Notes under the pieces: generated by a model | Seen by the model: the letters and a program-made list of their open reading frames with translations, nothing else | Databases searched by the model: none | What the model was told of the DNA's origin: nothing | Program-made: the position numbers and the translations under genes | Part shown: piece by piece, positions 49,497 through 60,124 of the stretch | Numbering within the stretch: the first letter of the stretch is position 1 | Layout of the letters: each line of letters opens with the position of its first letter | Assembly (NCBI GenBank): GCA_013180625.2 | Contig: SNVD02009848.1 | Coordinates: 186,001 to 250,000, forward strand | Source: Boswellia sacra | Taxonomy: Eukaryota; Streptophyta; Magnoliopsida; Sapindales; Burseraceae | Reading direction: 5' to 3' | Length of the DNA stretch: 64,000 nucleotides

Positions 49497-50828
49497 TGTT
49501 ATGGAAAATTTGCAAGTGCACAGAATTGTAACAAGCAATAAAGTAATAAGTAGAGTATCGTTCCAATAAGGACTATGTTACCAACTACCAAACCGTATCT
49601 AACTCTAATTTTATTTGAACAACGAAAATTAAATGGCAATTTAAATCAACTAAATAACCTAAATAACTTAACTAAAATTAAGCAAATAAATAAGAATGAA
49701 TAACACTAAATTAAAGTTGTAAAAATCTGATAAACAAAGATCTAGGTTATTAGATTTTATCTAAGTTATTCACTCTAATATTTCAACTCAATAAAATCGT
49801 TGTTTATTCACCTATTACCAACCAATTTCACTAATGTATTTGTTATTCTTTCTCATGCAACAACAATATATATATATATATATAGGAAGAATTACATCTC
49901 TGTTAATTCTAACAACATATAAACAACCATTACGCACAAGAAATCACACACGGTTGTGTAAATCATAATCATATCTCTATCTCATGTCAATTTATGGCAA
50001 ATTAATCAAGTAATAAAATAAATCAACTTCTAAGTCTAATTTATAACTCAAATCATGCAAAATGTGATCAAGCTTTTATTCAACAAAGATTGAACAAACA
50101 TCAGGTCATTGAGGTAAAAATAATTAGAGTATCAAACTTGGCTATATCCTACCCCTAGAAAAGAAAGCTAGCTCAAAATGAATGTAAAAAAAAAAAAAAA
50201 AAACACAAATCATAGTTGTAGACATAAAACAAGGAGAAAAGAAAGAAAAAATAGAAGTTGATGAATAAATCTTGCTCCCAATCATCCTCCTAGGCCTCCT
50301 TGGCCCTTTGGAACTCCCAAACACATTTTATAAAGTCTTATTTATAGATGTAGGGTTTTAGGACTCCAAAATAGGAGAAAATCATGATGTCAAGCCATAG
50401 TTGCACGGTGGTGCAACCTTATTTGTGCAAGAGCACAAGTTCTCTAACTTGTGTACTCTGTTTCAACGCTTTAGAATTTCTGCTCTATGCTACCTTCACT
50501 CTTTTGGCAGTAACTTTTAGTACAATCTCAATTTTATGAACTATAAAATTCTACAAAAACTAGACATCCAGGGATTTCTAAGGGTATATGGCTTATAATC
50601 AGGTTCTTTATAGATCAATACAGTTAATTTTGAGAAACTGGTTGTTTGACATAGGTGAAAATTGAAATTTTTTGCTTCGAATTTACTCCAATTGCTTTTA
50701 TTTGCTTTCTACAATCAAATAAACTAAAAACAAAATAAAATAAACATAAAAAGAACACGCTTAATTTGAAAACAAACTAATTAATTAAGAAAAGAGATAT
50801 TAAAAAGCGTATAATTCTTGAGTTATCA
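49497..50828 (-). mobile_element. Solo LTR of gypsy-like retrotransposon with perfect 5-bp target duplication
   Basis: 1,332 bp running from TGTTATGGAAAATTTGC to ...TTGAGTTATCA, flanked on both sides by tacat (49492-49496 and 50829-50833). On the minus strand the LTR begins TGATAACTCAAGAATTATAC. It contains a TATA-like ctataaataag (near 50340) and ends with the gattcgt/gtatc-type sequence seen at the 3' end of many plant gypsy LTRs. No internal region is present, so LTR-LTR recombination removed the element. A TA run lies at 49866-49884. Confidence 0.85.
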
Positions 50829-51006
50829 TACATACCCATAAAATACCAATTCTATCAAGTAAAGGAAAGACATACTAGAGTTGATTCCTTTATTTTTCAA
50901 AATAGATAGTTGAGGGTTTCTTTTTTCTTTTTTTTTTTTAATAATAGAACACACAAAACAAAGCCAAAAGGTTCATTCTTGGATTTGAATGATTTTATAA
51001 CAAACT
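50829..51006. other. Short spacer
   Basis: Target duplication tacat then AT-rich unique sequence. Confidence 0.5.
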
Positions 51007-51722
51007 TGTTATTTTGTGATTTTGTCTTATTAGAATATTAGGCAATTTAGGATTTGTTTAGTTTCAATTTGATTTCAAGCTGGGAAGTTAAGTTTGATTA
51101 AAATTTGTTTTAATATGATAATCTTGGATACTCATAGTTTGACAAGAGAACTAAAATAGGAAAAGTTTTTGTCATATTTCTAGTCTAGGAATTATTGTTA
51201 GACTAGGAAAGAAACTCAAAAAGTCCATATAAAGCCTTGTTCATATGAGTGGAAAAATACTGCAAAATACTATGAAAGTGGTGGAAGAGAGAAGACAAAA
51301 GAAAATATTTTAAACGCCTTGGAAGACTGCAAGGACTAATAATATAGAAGGAGTGATCTTGGAAATTTATCATTTGGAATTGTTAATTGTGAGAAAGATC
51401 TGGTGCTCCTAGAAGTTTTTCGTAGTTAGTTTTCTTTGGAAGCATATATCATGAATTGGTGATTATCTTAAGTTATATGTGTGAGAAAGCTATAAGGTTT
51501 GAAATCCTTATAATTAATGCTCATATTCTTGTAATTTTTCTTTATTGTTGATTGAAATAAAGCTGCTATTGAGATCTCCAAAATGCACATAGGATTAATT
51601 GGCCGAACCACTATAAATTTTGTGTTGGTTGTCTTGTTTATTTTTTCTTTCTCATTGTTTCATCATAATTTTGTTTAGATCTCATATTGAACACTTTCGT
51701 GAATAATGCAAATTTCACAACA
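51007..51722 (+). repeat. 5' LTR of Tork-like element
   Basis: TG...CA, 716 bp; directly followed by the tRNA-Met-type primer site. Confidence 0.87.
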
Positions 51723-51754
51723 ACTGGTATCAGCACTATTGGTTCTTGAATTTG

Positions 51755-52500
51755 AGATGGCTATGATAAAATTTGAGATGGAATGATTTAATGGCAAGGG
51801 TGACTTCAGTATTTAGTGTAGAAGGATGAGAACCATGCTAGTTCAATAGAAGGTAGCTCAGGCCTTCTGTGGTTAGAGTAAACTACAGGCTACATTGACT
51901 GAAGAGCAAAAACTAAAGATGTTAAGGACAGCAGATAGTTCCATTTTTCTACATCTGAGTGACAATGTGTTGAGATAGGTTTCAAAGGAGACAACTACAG
52001 TAGGGATTGAGTTAAAGTTAGAGAGTTTGTTCATGAAGAAATCTCTAACAAAACTGAATATATATGAAGGCTTTGGCTTCAAGATGCACGAGAGAAAGAC
52101 TTGATGAGAATATTGATGATTTCAATATAATAGTCATTGATATAGAAAACACTGAGGAAAAGATTGATGAGGAAGCTTAAGCTATTATCTTGCTGAATTC
52201 TTTACCAATGGCGTATAGTCAACTCAGAGATACCTTCGAGTATGGTCATGATTCTTTAACAATTGAAGAATTGAAACCTACGCTAAGATTCGAGGAGATG
52301 GAGTTAAAGGCTAAAGAGAAGTATATTGAATATTGGGAGTAGCAATGAAGCACTGACTATCAAAGGTAATAGGGGTAGGAATCGATTGTCATCAAAGAAG
52401 CTTGACAAAACAAAATTTAGGTATCATTATTGTAAGAACTGCTTTTTTGAAAATAGTGTCGAAAAAGATTAAAGCATCAAGAAAACAAGAAGTCTAAGCA
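51755..52500 (+). pseudogene. Tork-like copia gag remnant
   Basis: In the frames of 51890-52340, TEEQKLKMLRTADSSIFLHLSDN, IELKLESLFMKKSLTKLN and, after a frameshift, FNIIVIDIENTEEKIDEE and AIILLNSLPMAYSQLRDT match the UBN2 gag domain of Tork elements in order. The knuckle region (RYHYCKNC, 52420-52445) keeps only some of the CCHC residues. Several stops. Confidence 0.82.
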
Positions 52501-52559
52501 TGGAGATGTTGTTATGACTTTTGGAGAATATGAATCTTCTGAGGTTTTGGTACATTTAT

Positions 52560-53032
52560 TAATTGAGAGCCAAAAGGAATAGATTCTTGATTCTGGTTGT
52601 TCATTCCACTTGTGTCCACATAGAGGATGTTTTTAGTCCTTTGACAACTAGGTGGAGGGAACTATTCTCCTTGGGAACAACAAGGCTTGCAAGAGAGCTA
52701 GAGTTGGCTCAATCAAAGCCAAGATATTTGATGGATGTAATCATGTCCTTAGTAATGTGAAGTATGTCCCTGAGTTGAGAAGAAAATTGATTTCTCCTAG
52801 TGTGCTTGATGTTGTACGATATGTAGTCAAGATAGAGAATAGCCACATGAAAATTATTAAGGATGCAATGACTATTATGAAGGGTAAACTGGAAAATGGT
52901 CTATATTCTTTGATTGAGAAAGAGGAAGCATCCGAAGCTACTAATGTGAGAGAACGATTTGAGCTTAAGGTGGAGTTCTTGGCAAATAAATCAGTTTGTG
53001 GTGCAGAAACTAGTGGAACAATTGAAGCATGA
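52560..53032 (+). pseudogene. Tork-like protease remnant fused to C-terminal tail
   Basis: ILDSGCSFHLCPHRGCF (catalytic DSG) at 52580-52630 is followed, after a frameshift, by GNNKACKRARVGSIKAKIFDG and VKYVPELRRKLISPSVLD, the standard continuation. After EEASEATNVRERFELKV the sequence goes directly to a short tail ending at 53030 (GTIEA), then non-coding DNA. The junction shows where pol was lost. Confidence 0.82.
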
Positions 53033-53204
53033 CAACAGTGTTGTATCGAGAAGGTGGTGGAATGGTTTGGTAAGATAGTTAGCAAGTTCAAGCTTGCTTA
53101 GACTTGATCCAAATTAAAAGCACTTAATGCCCTGAGGGGTTGGTGGACAACAACAACTGAAGAGGAGAAGGAAGGAAGAAAAGTTCGAAACCATATCAAC
53201 CTAG

Positions 53205-53350
53205 GTTGTACTCTTGTGTAAGGAGGGTTGTGCTCTTGTGCCAGTCTGATAGAAAAGTTGCACTCTTGTGCAAGGTGGGTTCCACTCCTGCACAACAACG
53301 AGGAACAGAGTCACTTTAGGCAAAGGGTTTGTACTCCTACACAACATCGA
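53205..53350 (+). repeat. Short tandem motif block in retroelement 3' region
   Basis: About five degenerate copies of ttg-actc-tgtgcaag / ggttccactcctgcacaa, spaced 25-50 bp. Lies between the truncated coding region and the 3' LTR. Confidence 0.6.
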
Positions 53351-53426
53351 GAGCTTGGAATCTTCTAGAATTAGTCCTTATTCAACAAGAAATCAACATG
53401 GTTTAAGAAAAAACCAATGTAGAGAT

Positions 53427-54170
53427 TGTTATTTTGTGGTTTTGGCTTATTAGAATATTAGGCAATTTAGGATTTTTTTCTAGATTAGAATTAAAACAAA
53501 TAGGAATTTGTATCAAACTAGGAATTTAGGTTTGATTATAATTTGTTTTAATAGGATAATCTTGGATACTTATAGTTTGACAAGGAACTAAAATAGGAAA
53601 AGTTTTTATTATACTTCTAGTCTAGGAATTATTGTTACACTAGGAAAGAAACTTAAAGGCCTATGTAAAGCCTTGTTCATATGAGTGGAAAAATACTATG
53701 AAATAGTACGAAAGTGGTAGAAGAGAGAAGACAAAAGAAAACATTTTAGACACCTTGAAAGACTACAAGGACAGGCAACATTGAGGGAGTGATCTTGGAA
53801 ATCTACGATTTGGAATTGTTAATAATGAGAAAGATCAGGTGCTCTTGGAATTTCTTCTCGGTTAGTTTTCTTTGGAAGCATATATTATAGATTAGTGATG
53901 ACCTTGGGTTATATGTGTAAGAAAGCTGTAAGATTTGAAATCCTTGTAATTGGTACTCCTATTCTGGTAATTCTTCTTTATTGTTTATTGGAATAAAGCT
54001 ACTACTAAGATCTCTAAAGTAGATATAGGCTTTATTAATCAAACCACTATAAATCTGGTGTCGCTTGTCTTGTTTATTTTCATGTTTGTTTTTTCTTGCT
54101 CATTCTTTCATCATAATTTTGTTAAGATCTCAAATTGAATACTTCTGCAAATCGTGCAAATTTCACAACA
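53427..54170 (+). repeat. 3' LTR of Tork-like element
   Basis: 744 bp, preceded by the polypurine-like ccaatgtagagat. Confidence 0.87.
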
Positions 54171-56042
54171 AAACCCTACCTAGAATAATTAATACTTTGT
54201 TTGTTGCAAAGTATTAAATATATCTCAAACCTGAATCAATTTAAATCCATCTCATTTAACACTTAAAATGAAAATATTAAAACAATTTGAATGTATTTTT
54301 ACAAATTTTAATAATAAATAGTGCACTAATTTTCGAATTTAAGTATAAATTTTAAGAATAAGCAAAAACATTCATTACTATAAACAACTGTACAGAACAA
54401 ACCTCATGCAAACTTGCAGGAAAGCATCCAATTAATTAAATTCCTCATGACTTCTTTGCACTGTGGTAAACAAGCAAGTAGCTAGTTCGTTTGAAGGTTA
54501 TTGCTTGCTCTTTTTCCATTTGAGGAAAAATTTAATTAATGACAGTAATGTATTTTACTTTTAGCAACTTTAATTGTGAAAATAACCTAAGATGCATCAA
54601 TTCTTAGTTTAAAACATGAAGAAAGAAACCTCATTCCAAGCAATTTTTCTGTTCATTAAAATTTGATTCTCACAATCAAAGTCATCAGATTATCATTAGC
54701 AATTCAATTTATATTTATATTAGCATGTGTTTAATAACTCATACGAGAATTACTTTCAGTTGAAACACAATTTTATTAAATGGATAGATGGATTATATGG
54801 TAAATTTTCTAATAGAAAAGTAAAGAAAAAGAGTTTCCTAATAGCAACTATGCACTTTTCAAAGAGCTTGAACATCAATATGTCAAATTGCAAGTATATA
54901 TATTTTTTAATACAATGTCCTGTCTTGCATCAGTTATAAACCTTAAATTTTCTCCATTGATAATTTTTTTTCCCATATTTCCTCTTGTCAATGTGCAAAA
55001 ATTTTATTCTCAAGATCAAAGTCATCACATTATAATTATGAAATCATAACCCACTCTAGAATTACTCAATCTTGATACATTGTTTTATTGTTGGCCCCAT
55101 GGACATAGGCATATTATTGGACTACGTAACTCATGTGTCTCTTCTCTTGTATTCCTATTTTTCTCTCTAATTTGTTCTTTTCTTCGATGATTATTTTGAG
55201 CCTATAATCATGTGTTTGACATTATATTCCTTAACAATTGGTATCAGCCAAACCAACAATCTAAGGACCATGGCTCATACAATGGGTCTCATTTGAGAGA
55301 GGTGTTGTTGAAAGTTCTAAATTGAATAGTTGTAAGAGAAATTCTTGGGTTATATAAAAGTTAGTCACTCACCCATTGAGTTAACCTTTTGGGTTGGATA
55401 TCTAGAGTTGCGACATTAGATAGATATGTGAAGAATATGGTAAGTTTTCTAATAGGAAAAATACAAAAAAGAGTTTTCTAGTAGCTACTATGAACTGTAA
55501 AAGAACTTGAACATCAATTAAGATTGCATGCAAATATAATTTTTTTAATACAAAATCTAATTTTTTTCCCAATTTCCTCTTTATCAATCTGCGGAAATTT
55601 TATTCTCAAAATCAAAGTCATCACATTGGTAACCCATTCTAGAATTATTTATCTTGAAACTCTATTTTATTATATAGATATCTGAATGATATGGTAAGTT
55701 TTCTAATAGGAAAAATACAAAAAGAGTTTCCTGGGGGCTGCTAGAACTTTCGAAGAACTTGGACTTCAATTGAGATTGCATGTATATGTACTGCCTATAC
55801 CAAATCTCATGAAGGAAGCAAAAAGATGAGTGAATAATTCGAAATAAATATATTGTTTATCAGTCAATAGGTGGGAATACTACGTCAATTAAGCAATTTT
55901 TTTTAAAGAGAAAATGAATAAAATAAAATAAAATTATACAGTGCTTGATTGTCTAGTATCCGATTTATAGCTCCATCTAAGCAATAAAACATATACCCCC
56001 TAGATTGGACATCTTCAAGATAGCTATCTACCGTCGGAAATT

Positions 56043-56330
56043 ATGGGTAATCTCGTTGCCACGAAGTGTCATCGGACCGTTTATAAAGTTAATTATTCCG
56101 CTTGCACGTTACTTTGTAGGTGGATTAGCTGAAGGAAACCATGTACGAGGTGTATACTCTTAATTATTCCGCTTGCACGTTACTTTGTAGGTGGATTAGC
56201 TGAAGGAAACCATGTACGAGGTGTATACTCACTGTAGGTGAAGGTGGAAGCCGTATTTGCATGCATAGTGTTCCACCATGAACCAAGCGTGGAGGGCAAG
56301 GCGATCCACCATGAACGAAATTAGTTATGC
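56043..56330 (+). pseudogene. Second copy of the P-x-x-Y repeat small gene, frameshifted
   Basis: The DNA aligns with 58868-59130. The upstream blocks agctccatctaa and tagattgga-tcttcaag are shared. The copy begins ATGGGTAATCTCG (MGNLVATKC) where the other begins ATAGGTAGC. A 4-bp length change near 56090 breaks the frame. In another frame IPLARYFVGG and VRGVYSL correspond to LPGRYQIGSS and IPGVYKVGEG of the intact copy. A perfect 71-bp tandem duplication lies inside. Function unknown. Confidence 0.65.
56089..56230 (+). repeat. Perfect 71-bp tandem duplication
   Basis: 56089-56159 and 56160-56230 are identical (starting ttaattattccgcttgcacg, ending gtgtatactc). Absence of any difference implies a recent event compared with the surrounding decay, or an assembly artefact. 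Confidence 0.95.
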
Positions 56331-58789
56331 TAGCCCATAGGTAAAGAAAAGGCTTCAAAGAATTTTTCTGTTTCACGCTTTTATCATTATTCAAAATCAA
56401 GATGAGGCCGCTTTAGCTTGATAGTCCGGCCCAAATAGCATCCCCTTATCATTAACCTAAATTTCATAAGTTATACTAAAATTTCTCCTCTTGAAACACT
56501 GTTTTATCAGATAGATATATGAATGGTATATGTGGTAAGTTTTCTAATAGGAAAAGTACAAATAGACTTTAATTTCCTAGTAGCTGCAATGAACTTTCAA
56601 AAAACTTGAACTTCAATTTTGGTTGCAAGTATATATATACTATATGCACAGTCCCGTGTTGCATGAGGTCTCAACCTTAGTTTTTCTCCATTGACATAGT
56701 GCTGAAAACGATTTTAAAAATTTTCATAAACCTCTATGTAATTTTCCTTGAAAAGATATTTAAATTGATCCAAGTTTGAGAAATATTTAATTAAATTAAC
56801 TTTCCAAATTAAAATTAAAAAATAAAACGTTTTTAAACTACAGGGAAATCGCCCAATTAATTAACTTCCTCATGACTTCTTGAAACCGTGGTAAATAAGC
56901 AATTGACTACTAAAGCGGAAGAGAACTCTGCACTTTCAAACTAATCTCAGTTTAGGTAAGCTTAAGTTGTTGGATAGAAAACATCATTCTTTGCACATTC
57001 AAACTCTCATTCATTTTCAAACTAGTATTCTGCCCAACTCCTACTTGTTGAGGCGTACATAGAGAACTGCAGTCTTTGAAAGCATTAATAATAACAATAA
57101 TGATCAATGGACTAAACTTCGCTTTTGAATTATAAAATTATCTTAGAGATACATATGCTTTGTTAGGTTGAATTACTCTACAAAAAATAACCATCTCTTA
57201 GAACTAATTGGTTTCGTTTGACCAAACAAATGGAGAAATATCACTTCAAACTCATTTTATGCCTACTTAAATTTAGAAGTTGATGATGAGATTGCTTAAA
57301 ACAAGTGAATGTGGTTGATGAAGAAAGGAGAAGCATTATTTGAATAATAGGATCGCAACGATTATTAAAGGAAGAAAGGAGATGTAAAATATGCCGCATG
57401 CCATGGGTAAAGGAAAGGCTTCAAGGAACTTTTTCTATTTTACACGTTTATCCTTATACAAAATGAAGATGGGGCCTCTTTAGTTTAATATTGGGGCTTA
57501 AATACCATCACTCTTTTTATTAATTTAAGTTTGATAAGTCATATTAAAATTACTCCTCTTGAAACACAGTTTTATAAGATAGATATATGAATGATATGGT
57601 AAGTTTTCTAATAGAAAAAATACAAAAAGACTTTCCTAGTAGCTACAATGAACTTTCAAAAAACTTAAATTTCAATTTAGGTTGCATGTATATATACACT
57701 ATGTACACAGACCCTCGTTGCATGAGTTCTCAACCTTATTTTTCACCTTTGACATTGTGCTGAAAACGATTTCAAAATTTTTTTATAACCTCCAGCAGCG
57801 CAATTATAAACTTATTTCGAGATGGGTTAAAGAAAGTTGGCAAACCTTTGCAGCAAAATCTATTAATATTTTCAAATTAGTCAACATAAACTAAATATTA
57901 TCAATGATTTTGCATTTATAATCAATAATAACTTAAGTCTTTAAAAAGATTAATTTATAGGACATGTTCATATAAAAAATATTAATATATAACTTATATC
58001 ACATAAAATAAAATTAATAATTTTTCTAAATGTCATTGTTGTTACTTATTATTTGTATAGATATTATATTATTTTTCAGATTTTATGAAGAATAATTTTA
58101 ATTTCTTTTAGTAATATTTCATATAATTTTATTTTTTTATGAAACAATTCTTCTATAGTTTTGGCAAGCCTATATATTTATAGTGTGAGGTTATTAACTC
58201 ATACTAGAATTGTTCCTCTTAAACACAGTTCTATTAGATAGATATACAAATGATATTGTAAGCACTCTAATAGGAAAAGTACAAAAAGATTCGTAGTAGC
58301 TACAATGAAATTTGGAAGAACTTGAATTTCGATTTAGATTCAATGTACCTATATATTGTACACACAGGGCGGAACCTGAAAATTTTTTCTGACTGGACTA
58401 AGTTAAAATTTTTTTTTCAATGAAGATTAATTATTAAAAAACTTTGGTATTTTCCAAGAACTTGAGCCTCAATTTCAAATTGCATGTATAGGAATTTTTT
58501 TTTTTAGTAGGAAAAATAGAAAAAAAGAGTTTCCTTAGTAGACACTTATACAGAGTTTAGGACGTGAACTTCGGTTTAGCTTGCATGCATGTATACTACG
58601 TGACGTAAAGTCTTATAACGCCAGAATGAAAAAATAAGTAAAATTCTAAATAAATATATTTCTTAAAAATTCTAAATAAATATATTTCTTATAAGCCAAC
58701 AGACCAGAATACTACGTCAAGAAATTTTTTTTCTTTTTTTTATAATAAAAGAAAAAGAAAATAAAATGACACAGTACTCGATTCTTCCC

Positions 58790-58798
58790 TATATAAAT
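58790..58798 (+). promoter_or_regulatory. TATA box of the P-x-x-Y repeat small gene
   Basis: tatataaat about 70 bp before the predicted start; tagctccatctaac follows and is shared with the other copy. Confidence 0.6.
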
Positions 58799-58867
58799 GT
58801 ATAGCTCCATCTAACAGATTGAAGATATAAACCCTAGATTGGAATTCTTCAAGGTTTACAAAAAATC

Positions 58868-59137
58868 ATAGGTAGCATCTTGAGTACCTTCTCTACTAAA
58901 ACTTGTGGTCAAAAGCAGAGTAAAGTTGTTCTACCTGGTCGTTACCAAATCGGTAGTAGTTCTCCGACTGTTAAAGTTCCAGCTGGCCATTACGAAGTCA
59001 AGCACAACAGGGCGAGCCCAGAAGGACGAGGCACGGTAATTGATTTTTCCATACCTGGTGTATACAAAGTTGGTGAAGGTGGAGGTTCACATTCTGTGAG
59101 TAGAGTTCCATCTGGTCATTACGAGGTCAATAAGTGA
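58868..59137 (+). CDS. Unrecognised small protein with four P-x-x-Y repeats; start codon apparently lost
   Basis: The open frame from 58868 to the stop at 59135-59137 gives about 89 residues. Four repeated units stand out: VLPGRYQIG, VPAGHYEV, IPGVYKVG and VPSGHYEV, each of the form (V/I/L)-P-(G/A/S)-x-Y-(E/Q/K)-(V/I). A Gly/Arg stretch lies between the second and third. There is no hydrophobic signal peptide or membrane segment. The aligned position of the ATG in the copy at 56043 is ATA here (58868-58870), and no other in-frame ATG precedes the repeats; the first alternative is TTG at 58880. A TATA box at 58790 and AATAAA at 59387 frame a plausible short transcription unit. The final SRVPSG resembles the start of a CLE peptide, but the rest does not fit. 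Family not recognised. It could be a recently dead gene or use a non-AUG start. Confidence 0.5.
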   Translation: MGSILSTFSTKTCGQKQSKVVLPGRYQIGSSSPTVKVPAGHYEVKHNRASPEGRGTVIDFSIPGVYKVGEGGGSHSVSRVPSGHYEVNK

Positions 59138-59386
59138 AAAAAATTATGGTAGGGTTTTCCCAAGAATATTGAATCCGTGTTGGTTCAAGTTTATTTCGTC
59201 AAAGAGTCCTTTAGCTTTGTTTTGTGTGTCTATTACAACTATGTGTGTTTTCAACAGAATATCACAACTATGTGTGTTTTCAAACATAAGGGATTGACCT
59301 CTTATGTTTTTCTTTTTTCTTATAATCGGTCCCTGATGGGGTCCGGATTTCTATCTTGTAAATGCATACTTATTTCACTTTCTATC

Positions 59387-59392
59387 AATAAA
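59387..59392 (+). terminator. Polyadenylation signal of the small gene
   Basis: aataaa, 250 bp after the stop, within a T-rich 3' region. Confidence 0.45.
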
Positions 59393-59419
59393 ATTTATGT
59401 ATTGTCTAAGAAATAATTG

Positions 59420-60053
59420 CTAAAAATTCGTTTATATCACCATGTTAGTTGCTCAATTGAGAACTTGAGATATTTGTAGCTGATCCATCATCAATATCAT
59501 ATTATTAGAGACTCGATATTAATACTGCGGCTATTTTAAATGAAATACTTAATATGTTGGTATAAATAAAATTTGGATCGATATTATGTTCAATGTGTAC
59601 ATATAGAGACTATCGGTCAAGTGATTTCTTAAATTTTGTTTTACACAACTTACGTGTTTCAGTGTTACTTGACATGCAATAATAAGATTCATGATTTATT
59701 AGTAACACTACAAAAAAAGCACCACCCCATACAACCACCGAATGATCTATCATTCATGTTCTAATTACCATCTGCAAACAAGTTTGTTCCGATTGTTTGG
59801 CATTGACAAGCACTTTCTTCTTTTCCAAGCATTCATAACGACAAGATTAGTCTGATAATAATTCACTTTCTTATCTAAAAAAACATGGTTGATTAGAATA
59901 TATATTCTTTGCAATTAATTTCAACTTTATAAATTTCTCTCTATTTGATGGATTTTCCAAATTTTTCATTACAAAACTCTTGGGACTTTTTTTTAATCAA
60001 AATCTAAATTGATTAAACTAAAGTATGAATAAGTCTGAATATATAAATCTAAT

Positions 60054-60124
<71 letters not shown>

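Larger units (their letters stand above)
51007..54170 (+). mobile_element. Tork-like Ty1/copia element with internal deletion of pol
   Basis: LTRs at 51007-51722 and 53427-54170 (716 and 744 bp), both TGTTATTTTGTG...TTTCACAACA and about 90% alike. Flanks aaact (51002-51006) and aaacc (54171-54175) match at four of five positions. A primer site (tggtatcagc) lies at 51725-51734. The 1.7-kb interior holds gag and the protease region only; integrase, RT and RNase H are missing, so it could only move by borrowing proteins. Confidence 0.88.
54300..58650 (+). repeat. Cluster of seven degenerate promoter-like repeat units
   Basis: A block with gatatggtaagttttctaa, taggaaaaatacaaaaagag, tttcctagtagctac and cttgaacttcaatttagatt, then gcatgtatatac, recurs near 54768-54890, 55414-55535, 55673-55792, 56510-56645, 57578-57706, 58237-58365 and 58497-58605, always on the plus strand. 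Longer duplications join some units: 56330-56720 matches 57395-57760, including a ggcttcaa-gaa and gatg-ggcc block, and 54420-54480 matches 56855-56905. The third and last copies lead, after an atactacgtcaa block, into the small-gene copies at 56043 and 58868, so the repeat is probably its upstream region. Confidence 0.75.

Noticed and set aside
52741..53091. Minus-strand ORF of 116 codons
   Set aside because: Antisense shadow of the Tork-like protease region.
54300..58650. CRISPR-like array
   Set aside because: Units are long, diverged and irregularly spaced in a plant genome.
58868..59137. CLE peptide precursor
   Set aside because: Only SRVPSG matches the CLE motif start; the conserved PD-x-x-H part is missing, there is no signal peptide, and the motif is one of four internal repeats.
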